This document shows, in pieces, positions 33,799-47,300 of a stretch of DNA of 64,000 nt (within the stretch, counting starts at the first letter, position 1; the number at the start of each line of letters is the position of its first letter). The stretch is from Leptodontidium sp. MPI-SDFR-AT-0119 (Eukaryota; Ascomycota; Leotiomycetes; Helotiales; Leptodontidiaceae): NCBI GenBank assembly GCA_020726505.1, contig JAHLEZ010000001.1, forward strand, positions 4,712,001-4,776,000, in the 5' to 3' direction. The notes beneath the pieces are model-generated. The model was given only the letters and a program-made list of their open reading frames with translations, did no database searches and had not been told where the DNA came from. Both the position numbers and the translations under genes were made by a program.

Positions 33799-36700
33799 GT
33801 GCCTCACAAGAGGACCCCGCAGACCCTATGGAGTCGAATTGCATGAAGGAGCTTGACCCGACCGCCCCATTGAAAGTAGTCTCAGTTGAGCAGATGTTGA
33901 ATTCTACTCCGGATGTTGAAATGCACATCCCAAAATATTCGACTGCTCACGAAAAAGAGCCAGATACCGAGATGAACACCTCTCAGGGTAGCTCCCCAAC
34001 GGAGCCCAAGTCCCAACAGATTGCAGACAGCGATAACCTCGTCTCTCAGGACAATTATCTTGATGAGAAGGATCCAATGGACCCTGTTCAGACCACAGAT
34101 GTCGAAATGGCCAACTCAAAAGACAGTACTGCTGTGGATATGGATTCAACTGCGACGATAGAGACTAGAACAGGCACTCGTTATGTGCTTAATCGAATTA
34201 CTGACTTTACTGTTAAGATTACTCAAGAGAGTACTACCGACGAGCAGCGGCTGGAAGATACAGAAGATTCAAAGCTAATCAATTCAGAAGAAGTTACCGC
34301 AAACAAAGAAGATAGCAAGTACCAAGATAACACTACAATCAAGAAAGACCTTGACCACACAATAAGTATCGCCTACCAGGAGGTCAAGCAGGAACATGAT
34401 GAATGCAAGACATTTTTTCTCAAAGATGGTCTACAACGCGGAGTTCAGTTGCCATCTATACAGGACCAGGAACATCAAGGAGCACATGTTCTTGGAAGTT
34501 TAAGGGACTTTCAACCATCTGCAAAGGAGATCACTGATGAAAATTTCCAGCTTGGAGAGGAGATGGCCGACCCTGCTTTTTTCCACAAGCGGAAGCAACT
34601 CCATGAAGAATCGAAGAGGTAGGCAACGAGATCTCGAGCTACAATCAACTTGATATGTCCGCACCGAACTAACGATTATTTCTAGTAGCAGGGAGTTATG
34701 CAAGAAGTTGACGGAGCATATGGAAGATCTGAACCGAGATCAAAAAGCCAACCAGCCAGCTCCTAAGCGCCAGAAATTATCAAAGACGTCTCAGCAGGAG
34801 CAGGAGCAAAAGCACCAAGCTCGGACCAAAGCGGCTCGTACAAATGGCCGAGGGGATTCCGCCCGAAACTTGATCCAAAAGACGAATTATGGAAGTGCTC
34901 CTACAATTCTGACTTCACTGATAGGTGCCAATTCAGTCGATGCTCTGCGTATGGAAAAAATCCATGAGAAGGCTTCCGAAGTCAAAGCTAAGGGCTGGGG
35001 ACAACAATTTCGCAGACTGTTAGCGAACTGCCCCAAGACGAGCGACGACAAGAAAAATCGGTCAGATCTTGGCGACCTAGAGATGGCTGTCAAGAACTTT
35101 GGTAAAAAACTCAAGGCGGTTGATGGCGTATGGATGTTGAATGGAATGATCAGCAGTAAGTCATTGTCCTATCTTGAACTTTGGTCTTGTACTTAATCAA
35201 ATCAGGCCTCCTCCATCACCAAATCATTGGGGTTGATTGGATGCTTGGAAGAGAACAATCACTTGATGGTTGCAAAGGTGGAATACTGGCCGATTCAATG
35301 GTGAGATACACTTAAATATCTGGATCAATAATAAGGCTTATTTTGTGTAGGGCTTAGGAAAGACTGTACAGACTCTAGCGGTAAGACGACCCTCTGCATC
35401 TATTGTATTTGAACTAACATTCTAGACTATGGTGGCCAACTTGCCAACGGGCAAACCAAAAGGGCAGAATGAGGAAAGACACAAGAGAAGCACATTGATC
35501 ATAGCTGGGCCTTCTTTGGTAAGCCACCTGCTCATTTAACAAAAAATGCTGCTGACCGAGGCTTAGCTGGCGCAATGGGCATCCGAAATAGACAAGCACA
35601 CCTCGGAGAGAGTTTTCCGAGGGGTCATAATATATGATGCTAAGAGAGCCCACAGAATCACCGATTCTGACATTATCCTGGCATCGTATGGAGACGTTAC
35701 AAGAAGTTGCCCGTTCCCTGAGAAGGATATTCGGTCGCGGCTGAGAGGTGTTGACCGGGACACTGCCAAGGGCATGGAAGCTGCAGAAGTTGATTCTGCA
35801 GCCGTTGAGAAGTGGATTGAAAATAGGATGCACGAGGCTAAAGATTTGCACAAGGTCGAATGGTACAGGGTAAGTTTTCCTTTTGAGCTACATCGATGTC
35901 CTTACTCTCCCACAGCACATATAGCACTTAATCTGTCTTCTGCATCTTTACGTTCTAATCAGAGCTAATAATCGATGGTTAGATCGTGATTGATGAGGCT
36001 GTGAGTGCCCTTCTTGGGCACTAAGAAGTCAAGCTAAACTGAGGGCAGCACAAGATAAAAAATCACGAATCTCGCATCAGCTACGCTGTCAATGCACTGA
36101 AAGGAAAGCACAGATGGGCTTTGAGTGGAGTAAGATCTCTCATGTACTTTACGTCGTTGCCGCTAACTAAAATAAATAGACCCCGATTATGAATAGTTAC
36201 GAAGGTATGATTCCTGTCCCCTCCAAACTTGGCTCAACTCACGTTTCTAAGAGTTGTACCCATACTTTCGGTTCTTTCGCGAGCCAGAAGCGAAAAGCCT
36301 TCAGATGTGAGTCTCAAACTCCACCACAATCCGTACACCAAAGGCTACATGGAATGCTTACAAGAAAGATAGGTTCAGAGCAAATTTCTGCAACATTGAG
36401 AAGGTAATATCGACCCCGAGTGTTTACCGGCTGAACTGATGGCTAATGTCCTGTAGAAGCCTGAGAACTTAAAAAGATTGGATAACGCGCTGGCGAGGTT
36501 GCTCCTTAGGTTAGTCGACTATTATCTATTGTGCTCAAGCTACAATCTTTACTGACGATTGGAAATGTAAGCCGGACAATGGATCATCAATTCATGGGCA
36601 GACCGATTATAGACCTTCCTCAGACACATCAATATGATGATAAATTGGAGCTCAGTCCCCAAGAGCAAATTCTCTACAAGGCAATGGAAGGTAGATTCAT

Positions 36701-38594
36701 CAAGGAGCTCAACGAGGCTCTGAAAGATCCAATCGAAGGCGGAGATGAGGAAACCAGATACTGTCAGAAAGAAGACGAGGAGAGTGACGAGAATGATGAC
36801 TGCGATAAAGATAGCAAGTCGAAGAAGGAAGACAAACAACTGAAGGACATGCTCATCGGGTTAACGAGGCTTCGACAGTAAGTCATTCCCAATTCTGATT
36901 GCTATTGATAATTTTGGCTAATTTGCGCTTGCTAGGATGACCGCTCATCCACTTCTCGCCGAACAAGACATCCAGGTAAGAATTGAAGCTTGCCCGAGAT
37001 GCGCAATGACTGAAGTTTACCTATTTTCTTCAGGAAATTTTCGATATTCCAGAACTAGAAGCAATCTACCAACAACTTCTTAATCTCAACCAACCCAAGA
37101 ACCTGATATTTCAACGTAAGTTTTCCGTACTTCTGAAGTGGGACTTGCTAACAGGGTTCAGGTATTGGCGTCCTAATCCAGCAGAAGAAGCATGGGTATA
37201 TCGAGTATGCCAAACGTGAATACCACGGAGCTATATGTCATATCTGCTGGGACATGGCTGTTGATGCACGAGTTATCCCCCTCTGCAAACATCATTTCTG
37301 CAAATCATGCATCGAAAGATATGCTGAGGTTGAGGTTGCTCAGGGCAAAGATGTAGGTAGCGGCCAAAACTTTGAGCAAACACGCTAATTTTGTCCAGGA
37401 ACCGGAGTGTCCAACATGTCACGCTTCATTTGATACTACGGCCTTGAAAGAACCTTCGCAGCTTCGTAAATCCAAGAAACCCACAAAGTCACCTATTTCC
37501 AAATCCGAAAAGAAGGCTGGCAAAAAATCCGATAAGAAGACAAAGAAGATCAAGCAGAAGGGCGTGGATTACATGGGAAATTTACCGGTGGCTCCATTCA
37601 TGCCATGGCTGGCGGACTTCGACTCCGACTCATCGGAGATGCCCCCAAGCAGCAAATTGACTGCATTGGTAAAGCAAATTCAGGAGTGGATCGCAACAGC
37701 CCCTTCTGATAAGATCATTATTTTCACCCAATGGAGAGCCTTCGCTGCTATCGTCGGCCGTGTACTTGAGGGAGAAAACATTCATTTTGTTTACTTTACG
37801 GTGAGTCAGATTATCCCCCAGTTTATCCTGCACTTTGCTAACTCCTCATCAGGGAGACATGACAATTAAGAGTCGCCAGGACGCCACTGCTGAGTTCAGA
37901 TCAAACCCCTCAGTCAAGATAATGGTGGCGACACTCAAAACAGCTGGAGAGGGTTTAAACTTGGAATTTGCCAATCGAGTTATATCCACGTATGACTTCT
38001 GTAGATGCAATATTGAAATACAGCATACTGATAATTTTACAGTGACTTGTGGTGGAACGCTTGCGCGTATGCTGAGCTCCATCTTGTTAATCTAGAATCT
38101 TCACTAACAGCTTCGTAGCGAACGCCAGGCTTTTGCCAGAGTTTACCGCATTGGACAGCACAAGGAGACTCATTTTAACCGCCTGATCGTTTCCGACTCT
38201 ATCGATGACAGAATTCTGGACAGTAAGTTGCTTGAAATCCAACCCGCCCCCCGCCCCCCCTTTTTTTCTTTCGATATGGGACTAACGCTTCTTCGATAGT
38301 GCAAACACAGAAACTCGCAATGGTCGACCAAGTGATGAAGCCAAAAATGTCTCGCCTCGAGATGGCCAAGCTTTTCGGACGAGCTCGCAAGGGTCAGTTG
38401 AGGGCATTCCGTACTTTTAACAGTAGTGCTGACCGACATTAGACAGAAATGGCGGCATTGAAATTGAGGCTTCAAGCGACAAGAAGGTTGAGGGGCGCGA
38501 TTTCAACGAGTCGGGCTCGGAAGAAGCAGAAGACGAGCCCGATACCAAGCTAGAAGACTCTGATTCTGATGAATCATACACCGGGGAGATATAA
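33795..38594 (+). CDS. SNF2-family ATPase with inserted RING finger (Rad5/Rad16 type), 22 exons
   Basis: Exons: 33795-34618, 34686-35155, 35206-35300, 35351-35380, 35426-35518, 35567-35869, 35983-36000, 36049-36129, 36180-36204, 36252-36306, 36373-36403, 36457-36509, 36572-36877, 36936-36975, 37034-37115, 37162-37352, 37399-37800, 37853-37989, 38043-38066, 38119-38222, 38300-38392, 38443-38594; 3609 nt, 1202 aa. The acidic, disordered N-terminus (about 430 residues) is followed by the helicase core: GILADSMGLGKTVQT (motif I, about 457), IVIDEAHKIKN (II, 606), HRWALSGTPIMN (III), a C3HC4 RING from Cys861 (CHICWDMAVDARVIPLCKHH), then KIIIFTQW (IV), ATLKTAGEGLNLEFANRV (V) and RVYRIGQHKETH (VI). 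The RING between the lobes marks the Rad5/Rad16/HLTF/Uls1 class: DNA translocases, often with ubiquitin-ligase activity, in post-replication or excision repair. No HIRAN domain was seen. Acidic tail. All motifs look intact. Confidence 0.87.
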
Positions 38595-39007
38595 AGTCAG
38601 CTTGGTATCAACTGTTGGGGTTGAAGCTTTGCTTGACAGCATTGCTGCATTTCAAATATGCACATCAACAAACATATTTAGGTTCATGGTGCCCAGATGA
38701 GAGACTTAGTCTTTCGGGACAATAGTTCTCATCTAATCCGGCATGCATGACCACACATCATATCTGTCAGATCTCAAATTCAATGTACAATATCTATTCA
38801 AAACCTTCCTCGCGTAATTGCTTCCAACGTGAGTGACAAGTCATCCGAAAGTAAATTGTCAGGCGCTCCAGACCGCAGTGTTCCCTTGGTATATCTTCTT
38901 TAACAGCCATCTTTTAATTCACTGAATTCGGGAAATACCTTCCAGTCTCTGGTTGTTGATCTCGCCTTATTGACGAACTGAGAGTCTCAAGCAGTAGTAG
39001 TCAAGTT
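38595..39007. other. Intergenic
   Basis: 3' flank of the SNF2 gene before the element; AT-rich, nothing recognised. Confidence 0.45.
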
Positions 39008-39252
39008 CGAGGCTGGCCAAATTAACCTTCGTTCTCTTTATTACCTAGGTATGTCCATGATGAGAGCCTATTTAAAGTCCTTAAATAATTTCAGAACATT
39101 GACTTTAAGGGAGAGGCGAGCTCAGGTTCAAGTAAGCCTTACGGTACCTAGTTTTGATATTTAAAGAGAATTGGATACACTACCTACCTACCTAGGCACC
39201 TTAGGTAGCAAAGCAAACTCGTTTCACCGGAGACGAATTTGGCCAGGCCTCA
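39008..39252. mobile_element. MITE-like element, copy 2
   Basis: About 245 bp, the longest copy. Left terminus CGAGGCTGGCCAAATT; right terminus, read inverted, GAGGCCTGGCCAAATTCGTC. It shares most of its interior with copy 1 (24.8 kb) and carries an extra stretch of CTACCTACCTACCTAGG near 39180. No coding capacity, so it would need a partner transposase. Confidence 0.72.
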
Positions 39253-39470
39253 AAGTCCCGGCTCGAATGCTGGAGAAAAAGCGCTGGGGATTATTAGCGA
39301 GTACAGCCTGTAATTCAGGCAAGTGCGGGGTAATTCGCCTCTGGCATTGATTCCTCCTTACTTTGTTAGGGACTGTCATCTGCTGAGGCAAGGAGAGAAT
39401 ATCCGCAAATCTGATGTCCGACTTGAATAACAGTATGCGTACTTCAAACTATAAAAAATATCCTTGGAAG

Positions 39471-39514
39471 TAAATAGAAAGCAAATAGAAAGTAAATAGA
39501 AAGTAAATAGAAAG
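39471..39514. repeat. 11-bp minisatellite, four units
   Basis: Four tandem units of TAAATAGAAAG; the second begins with C. In the 3' flank of the membrane-protein gene. Confidence 0.85.
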
Positions 39515-39598
39515 TCATTCTGTTAATTTTTGTCTGATATTAAGTAGAATTTCTTAACCAAGTGGTCTTGTCTTCCCCGTCGCTGAAGTTCCTGTTGT

Positions 39599-41930
39599 TT
39601 ACAAATACAACTTCCTCTTATCAAGCCCGATAACCATCTCTTCACTCCCTATTCCCAACCTTCCAACTTTAACAGCCACACCTGTACCAACTTCACAACC
39701 GCCTTCCACGTCTCCCAGATCCCCTAATTTGATTCTTATGTCTTGGCAAAGCCGACTCCGCTCTAACCCATCGACGCCTACACCTCCGGGAGGAAACGAT
39801 ACATATTGACTCTCTCGACATAAACTCGATACGAAACTCAGGTAATCGCGCGTGAGCGTCTGGCGAGAGAGGGCGGCTGCGAGGAGCGCAGAGAGGAACA
39901 TGAAGAGCGTGCTGAAGAGGAAGAGGGATGTCCAGACCCATGATATGGAGAATATTGTGATAGTGGTGGTGAGTTTTCCAGGGACAGTAAGTGTGGCTGG
40001 GAGAGCCGAGATTTGGGCTGAGAGGAGAGAGGAGGTGTTGGCTGTTATGAATGTTGGGCTTGGAGGGGTGTCGTGCTTGAGGTAGGAGGGTGCATTGGGG
40101 AGACTGCCTTCCAGGAAGGTGTTTATTATTTGGCTGAGGCGGTGGCTTATGTCTTCGAGGGAGGTTATGAGGAGACGGCTCTCGTTTTCGTTGGGGCTGG
40201 AGCTGGAGATGGGGGATTGAGAGACGGTGGGTGTTGATTGGATGTAGGCGTTTGAAAAGGGGTCGATGAGATAGTTTTGCATAAGGTCAATGTTGTTTGC
40301 TGAGGGTGTTGTGAAGGGCAGAAGAGATGTGAGGCTGAGAAATGTTGAGAGCATTGAGAAGGATGTCAGGGTGCTAGGCATGTGTGGGAGGAGTGAGAGG
40401 CGTTGCGCGATTACGGCGCAGGTGGCTGGTGCGGTTGAGGAGGATTTGTCGCAGCGGACGGTGGATTCGACGTAAGCTTGCGAAGGAACACAATAGACTG
40501 ATGTGACGTTCTGACGGCCAGTGAAATCTTGGTAAATGAAGAGGCCAGGTAGATACGCTTTTGATGCCGTGTCTGATGGGAGACTATCAAGAGCTTTGAT
40601 TGATGAATTTGGGAGGAGCGAGGTAACCTCCTCGCCTACATATCCCATTGCCCATGTCGTAGTAGCTGAAATGTTTTGATTCGAATTAAATGGTCCTGTT
40701 GTAGAGATCAGGCCGGGATTGATGAAGAAATTAGGACCGCGAACGAGTTGGGAGGTGATGTTAGAACATGAAAGTTCCATATATGTGGACTCGATGTTGA
40801 AAGTTGTATTTCCAATTGGTAACTTGGAGATTGAAATGCCGAATAAAGATGCGTATACAGGAGTGTAGCCAGTCTCCGGAATCCGCCGCCAGCCGTTCTC
40901 ATCTGCACCGATGTTCGAAAGGCTGGAGAAGAGAGGTATCCTGACATTACCCCAGATGTCCATCGAGCTGTTGTTCTTGGCTTCGTCTGGTGTAAGTATA
41001 GCTGAACTAAACATAGCAGCAAATGCCGAGAACCAGGCGTTGAAGGTTGGACTGCTGGCCTGACTCGCTTGTCTTGAATTGCTATATGCGACTTCGGAAT
41101 CTGATGAAGAAGACTCTGTTGATGTTGAAAGTATTCGTAGGACGGATTGCGATCCAAGGGGTGAAAGCAGCCATAGAAGCACTAGTCCGAGACTCACGAT
41201 CCCAACAGAACGTAGCCTAGCTTGAGTGACGATTGTACCGCCCACCGTCCGACTTCCCACTAATCGTTCGAGAAGTCCAAGCGATGCCCCCTTCTCTAAT
41301 TTCCAAGCTGCGACTTTCATCATAGCTCTACCAACCACAAGCGAGAAACATAGGGGGAATAGTGTAGCTGCCTAGGAACATCAGTATCAAGCCACAACCA
41401 GATATTTTTATACGTACCCCTTTTATACACTGTTCCAAGATGTTTTTCTTGTCATCTCCAATCCTCTCTCCATCAACGTAAATCAGAGCTCCAGCTAGCG
41501 CACCAAATGGCAACGGAACCGCAATAGTCAAAATATCGACCACAACACTTCGCCACCTCTCTCTCCTACCCCTCCTTAAAGTCTGCGGTACACCACTCCA
41601 GACAGGACTTTCTCTCCCTCCAAAACCACCTCTAATACCACCGATCCCTGCAGACTCCGGCTCCCCAATTGGTCTATCGAATCGGAATTCCTTCGTCGTT
41701 GTTGAATACTGGAAGAAATTCCTCGGACTATTCGGTAGGAGATTCTGTGATTCTGACAGTCCTCTTGAGTGTGAGTTGGAGTGTGGGCTGGTGTCTTGTA
41801 CTGGTGATTGGATTCCCGCTGGCTCTATTTCGATGACATCCATGAAGAGCTCGTCATGGTCAGTTTCTCGGACCGTGTCCATTGTCCGGTTGATAGCTCC
41901 ATCTCGTTGTCCTCCTAGAGTATCGTCCAT
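39599..41930 (-). CDS. Large fungal membrane protein of unknown function
   Basis: Exons 41930-41418 and 41371-39599 give 761 aa; the 46-bp intron (GTACGT...TAG) joins the frame to give KGAATLFPLCFSLVVGRAMM. Topology: a charged N-terminus of about 130 residues, a span at about 135-150 (ILTIAVPLPFGALAGALIYV), a second at about 173-188, a third in SVGIVSLGLVLLWLLSPLG, then a long presumably extracytoplasmic region with many N-glycosylation sequons (NNSS, NITS, NISA, NVTS) and four or more cysteines, and a final span TIFSISWVWTSLFLFSTLFM before a short cytoplasmic tail. The motif GRAMMKVAAWKLEKGA and the pattern WLLSPLGSQ recur in an uncharacterised family common in filamentous ascomycetes. I cannot assign a function. 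Confidence 0.82.
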
Positions 41931-44313
41931 TTTTGCTGCATGAGTTGGTTGTGCTCAACTCAACTCGACTGAACTTAATCTTAACCTCCGCCTGAAGACC
42001 CAGCTCGCCATATATGAAGACTGGAGCTACTGATACAGGAGCGGGAAGATTAAGAGACGAGATGAAAGGAGAGTGAAAGCTGGGGTAGGAGAAGTAGGGC
42101 TGCATGGTGCCGTGGGTAAATGCAAAGGGCCCAGCTAGCTTATATATGAATCGCGAGGATTGCTGGATAAGGAAAAGTAGGATTCGGTAGGTTTTTTGTG
42201 CTTTCCTTTGTTGTGCTCTGGGTGCCGAAGGAATGCGGAGGGATTGAGAATTGAGGCATGGATGGTGTGTGTCTGCCCTGTCCAAGCCCATGCCGCTGTC
42301 TTCGGAGGGAGCTGAAAATAGACAGCTGCCGCTGGTCAAAGACCCCTGTGGAGTTGGGTGCAGTGTGGTGCCTGTGCGGATGAACTGCTGGGGGGCCATG
42401 GCCCCTGTGGATTCGCATGAACGAGAGGCGCTCAGCCTCGCTAAGCTGCCTCGCTCTCCCATCTCGCAACACTTCCAGCGTTTGAGCGTACCGCGATAGC
42501 GGGAGTTGAGACTCGATCGAGGGTGGTAGTGTGGAGAGAGGTACTTCATTGTCCAATAGCCCGTCTTGGTGATTTGGGACTGCAAGGTGTATGTTGTGTG
42601 CCTGTCGCGCATAGAGTTGGGTTCTTGGAAGCGATAAAACCCCCATATTAAACAAGGGTGTATATTAAATATTAAAGTTCTTTTAAATCTTATTTTTATA
42701 TATTTTCTCTGGTCAGATACTGTCCGTGCGTGGCATCTCTTGGTGAGCTTCCAAAGTCTATCCCGTTGCTTGCGTTCTCACCCTTTCCCCCACAACCGCC
42801 TGATGTTATCTTTACTCGCACCGCCCAAGGTTGACAAAGCTAAAAAGACAAATGTTCCTTTAAGTTTGTAACTCGTTTTCGTTTTCGTCTTCCTCTAGTT
42901 TCCCAAAGCTGCCTTCCTCTACATGCATCAGAAAACCATCTGCCGTGATCAGTAAGCCTTTACGACAACCCGCCAACATCCCTCATTCCTCAGACATCGC
43001 CAACAAGGCTCACGTACGAAACCGGAAACTCGACACCACTGGCTGAAATTCCAGGCCCACGAAAGATCAAACAACTCACCAATCAACCATCGTAGTCTGG
43101 ATCAGGAAAATCATAAATGCGACGGCAATCACAATCGTGCATGTACGTAAATGAGATGTACGCAGGTACACTATATTTCAGCCGTATGGCATCTGCAGCG
43201 TTGAGCACGAGAGCTGATTGGTCGAGTGTTTCGTTTCCGGAATGAAAGGAAGAGAAGTGTCAGCCGCAGGCAGGGCTTGCAGATATATGCAAGGTGAAAG
43301 AGTGACAGATAACGTGAGCTGAGTGTGATTCGCACGTTAGGATCGTGGCCGTGCTATTGGCTCCTCCAGTACGTCTTACTGGGCTTTATATTAATGTCTG
43401 CTTCATCTTCTTCCTCTTCGCTTTCGGGTTCGTGGCCAACTCCCCTTCTGTATCACCCCCCACTTGTATCTTCAGCCCTAGAAAGCCACCTTTTCCTCCC
43501 CCACTACCAAATGCCATAGCCGGGTGACATTTCGGATAGCGATTTTATCTCTCTTGTGGTTATTGGATGGTTCTGACGAACTGCTGCTGAAGAACCACAA
43601 TGCGACTCCGTCCGAGTGCCAGCTCCTTGTCAGATGGGGAAGTGATGAGATGAAGTTTGGCATGAATATTTGATTGGTCAATCGAGAGATGAACGACGTC
43701 CCTGATATGCAAAACCAGATCACAGGATATTCCGGTTTTCAGCTTCGCAGGCATCTACAGCGCTGTTCAATATTGACATTTGGATTACTTTGCTTTGCTT
43801 TTCCATCTCGTCTGCCGCGTCATTGAAACGCACGATCTGTGTGGTACTGGCGTTCAAGATAGCAGCTTTTGGATAGATACTTGGGAAAAGTTCAATAGAT
43901 GCGTGCAATGCTTGGATCGCATACTCCACGAGGCTTGGAGGAGAGGGCTGGTAGCTGCAAACCAAAACACGAACGCATGTGCGGGTGGGCGGATGGGCGG
44001 GCGGCATCACGGCATGAACGCCCCCGCATTGTTACCCAAACTACTGCTGCAGAAACAAAGTTATGCAGTATGAATGCAGAATTCGATCAACAAAAAGTAT
44101 TGGATGGCATGATATCGTTTTAGCGCAGTGCAACGTAGAACTAGAAGTGGCTAGCCCTGACGATCACTCGATCTGATCATATCTGGCGAAGGGAACCAAA
44201 ATGCAAACAACTGCAGTACGTGCGTGATGCGGACCAGGAAATCAATCAAAGTAGGTGGGAATCGAGTTGTATTGTACAACGCTGCAAAATGCTAAACACT
44301 CCAAAAGTCTATA
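41931..44313. other. Gene-poor stretch
   Basis: 2.4 kb between the membrane-protein start and the LHS1 stop. Two overlapping minus-strand ORFs of 250 and 171 codons (41860-42655) lie directly upstream of the membrane-protein gene in different frames; neither shows domains, and they may be a long leader. The AT-rich patch at 42655-42715 and the rest show no gene. Confidence 0.45.
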
Positions 44314-47300
44314 TCACAACTCATCGTGTGTCTTTTCGTCTGCGGTATCCCCCTTTGCGGTACCGTCGGCTGCTTCTTTAGCAGCGCTCTCAGCCTGGCT
44401 CTTCTTGATGAAGGCCATGATTTCCTCTTCAGTTGGCATCTCGCCATCCTCGCCGATCTTGAATGAAGGCTCACCCTTCTCATTGAAGTCCAGCGTCTTC
44501 TCGGCCTTATTCGCCGACTCAGTCTTCGATCCGCTCTTCTTTGTCTTTTTTGCCTTTGGCTTCTTGGCCGCTTTCTTCGAAGTCGGTCGACTTGACTTGT
44601 AGGGTTGCTTCATGCTCTTCACAATGAGCTGTACATGGCTGTCGGTGAGGATCTTTGCTTTGTCCGACATGTCCTTCGCGAGAAGGATAGGATCATCAGT
44701 GGCCTTGAGTTTCTCCTGCTGTGGGAGTTTCTCTGCCAGCCATGAAGCAATGGAGTCGTAGAGCTCCTGTTCGGCGGTCAAATCCGACTCCTTGTATGTA
44801 GGTGGAGCCAAGGTCTCTTCCTCAACGGGAGCAGAAGTTGTAGAAGAAGACTCTTCGTCCTCGAGGTCTGCGAAGTCATCCGCAACGGGTGATGGTGTAA
44901 CCTTTGCAGATGCCGCAGCTGACTTGGAAGCACTGAATGCCTCGTGGTTTTTGGTGTCGTTTGCGATTTGCTCAGAGATGCCCTTGATAACTGTCTGTGT
45001 CTGCTCTAAGGCGTCTTGGAGTGCCTTCAAAGCTGCCGGACGTGCCACAACCTCTGACTTGCGGATTTCAATTGGAGTGACGATGTCCTTCATCTCCTTG
45101 AGTTTAGTCTTGAGCTCGTCACGGCTTGCGTCTGCACCTCCAGAGTAAATCCACTCGCTTGCGGCTTTGGCCTTGGCCTCCAAGCTAGCTCTCTCGTCGC
45201 TTGTGGAGACTGCAATGAAGTCTTCATCCTCAAGGAGATCACGAGCCTTGTACGTGAAACCCTCGAGCTGGTTGAGGGCCTCCTCTCGAAGTCCGCGGGA
45301 TCGGTCAGAGTCGGCAAAAGAGGATAGACGCTCCTTCATGCGGGTAATCTCCGATGCTGGGAGTTGAGGAAGGCCTCCCTTAGCGGTTGTGTATTTCAAG
45401 GGGATGACCTCCATTCGCTTGGTGATGACTGGCTTAGCATCCTTCGCTGATGGAGATGCTGAAGCTGAGCTTGATGAAGAAGAGGACGTGGTTGTGGTGC
45501 TGCTAGAAGCATCAGTGGATGCACTGGAGCTGGAGTCGGCTGTTTCCTCATCCGCAGAAAGTGGAACCTGGTCTTTCTTTCCAAAGCCAAAGAGACCCTT
45601 GACACTGTCGACCATGCTCTCCTTTTCTTCAATTACGTTCTCAACTTCGCAGTCGACGACGAGCTTGAGGATTTCAAGTTCACCGTTAGCAGGGGACAGA
45701 CGGGTGCTCAGCTTGACATTGATAGCTCCATCAGTGCAGCCATACTTCTCTTTGAGCTGTGTTACTGACTCGGTCAGATTTTGTGTTGTAAGAGTCAAAA
45801 TGACCTTCTCTGCACTGCCGGGTGAGACGTTCTCGGCAGATCCAACATGCTGATAGAACTCAAGAGCAAACGGATCGTGTTGGTTCTTGAAGGAATATTG
45901 CTTGACGGCTCCGAGGAAGGAAGTTGGTTGATATAGTCTCTGATGCTGTGGCTTCTCGTAGATATTAGTCCACTTCACGCCAGCTGCGTAGGCAGCTCCT
46001 TCAGAGGCACGAATCTCTTTCACTCTGAAAGACGGGCTCAATCCTGCACCTCTGAATCCAGCGCCAAAGACAGCTGCCTCATCGGAATTGACATTGGTGC
46101 GGATCTTTTCTGGGTTTCCAATGAACTTCTCAAGCTCCTTTTGGACGAATGGGGTTCGAATGGCTCCACCGTGGAGAATAACCGAGTCGATGTCTTGGAT
46201 CTCAAGCCCGGCCATATCCAAAGCCTTTTGCATTGTATCGCTGACACGTGCAGCATAAGACTCGGTCATCTTTTCGAAGCCCTCACGGGTAATCTTGTAT
46301 CGGAAATCAATATCCTCGTAAAGACCCTCGAATCCGGATTGGGTGTTTTGGTTTGCGCTAAGAATTTGTCTGAGTCTCTCAGCCTCCTTCCAAAGCTTTG
46401 CTGCTGCGCGGCCATGTCCTTGGACTGCCTCGACAGTTGGTGCAATGCTCTTTGCTGCTGGAGAAGCAACAAATTGCGCAATCATATCATCCACAATGAC
46501 GGCATTGAGCGCATCACCACCAAGTGTTCTGTCCCATCCACTACCCACGACTTGAACCTCTTGAATTGTTTTGTTGAACTTCCCAACATCCTTCACAGTT
46601 CGACCCTGGAATTTCAAGATTGAAGCCTTTGTCGATCCAGCACCCATGTCAAAAACCATGTGGTGCTCTGGCTTGCCTCCCTCATTGATGCTCTTGAAGG
46701 TTCGAGATGTAGCATAGTTCACACCAACTGCCAATCCATCACTGATCAGTTCCAAAACTCTGAGACCAGCCAAATCTGCTGCCAGAATCACAGCTCTCTT
46801 CTCCTCTGCGGAAAAGAATGGAGGGACCGTAATGACCAGATCCTTCACGCTGCTTCCCTTTCCTGCTAGAGCTTCGGCGTTCTTCTGTATGTTCTGAAGC
46901 TCCATGGCTAGTATTTCCTCCACCGTCCATACCTCCTCATCCGCAGCGAATGCACCACTTCTAAATGCAGCTGTACCTCTTGTCTTATCTGTCTCCAACT
47001 TCAATGCAGGATGCCTCAATGCATATTCCTGAACCACTGAGTTGTCTGTACCAAGACCCAAGAGTCTCTTGAGGTTTGGGTACACATCTCCAGGAAATCT
47101 CGCAGCCAAAGCCACAGCGTCTGACCCATACACTCTTTCTGGGAAATCCCCACTCTTGATGTTCTTTACAGGCTTGAATGCCACCGCAGATGTCTCTTTT
47201 CGTCTTGAGTCTTTCGTGAGGACAATGTCGAGAGGAATTCCTGGCTTAACAAGCGCGGCTTTGATGTATTCGGTGCCCAGATCCACTCCCAATACGGCAG

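Noticed and set aside
36307..36345. A 37-bp intron in the SNF2 gene ending at AAAG|GCTAC
   Set aside because: Too short and gives the wrong frame. The acceptor at 36372 (GATAG) gives a 66-bp intron and restores LQMFRANFCN.
41860..42655. Minus-strand ORFs of 250 and 171 codons upstream of the membrane-protein gene
   Set aside because: They overlap in different frames, overlap the start of a well-supported gene, and show no domain, signal or splice-linked partner. A long leader without stops by chance is more likely.
45943..46623. 226-codon plus-strand ORF inside LHS1
   Set aside because: Antisense shadow of a long, strongly biased coding sequence.
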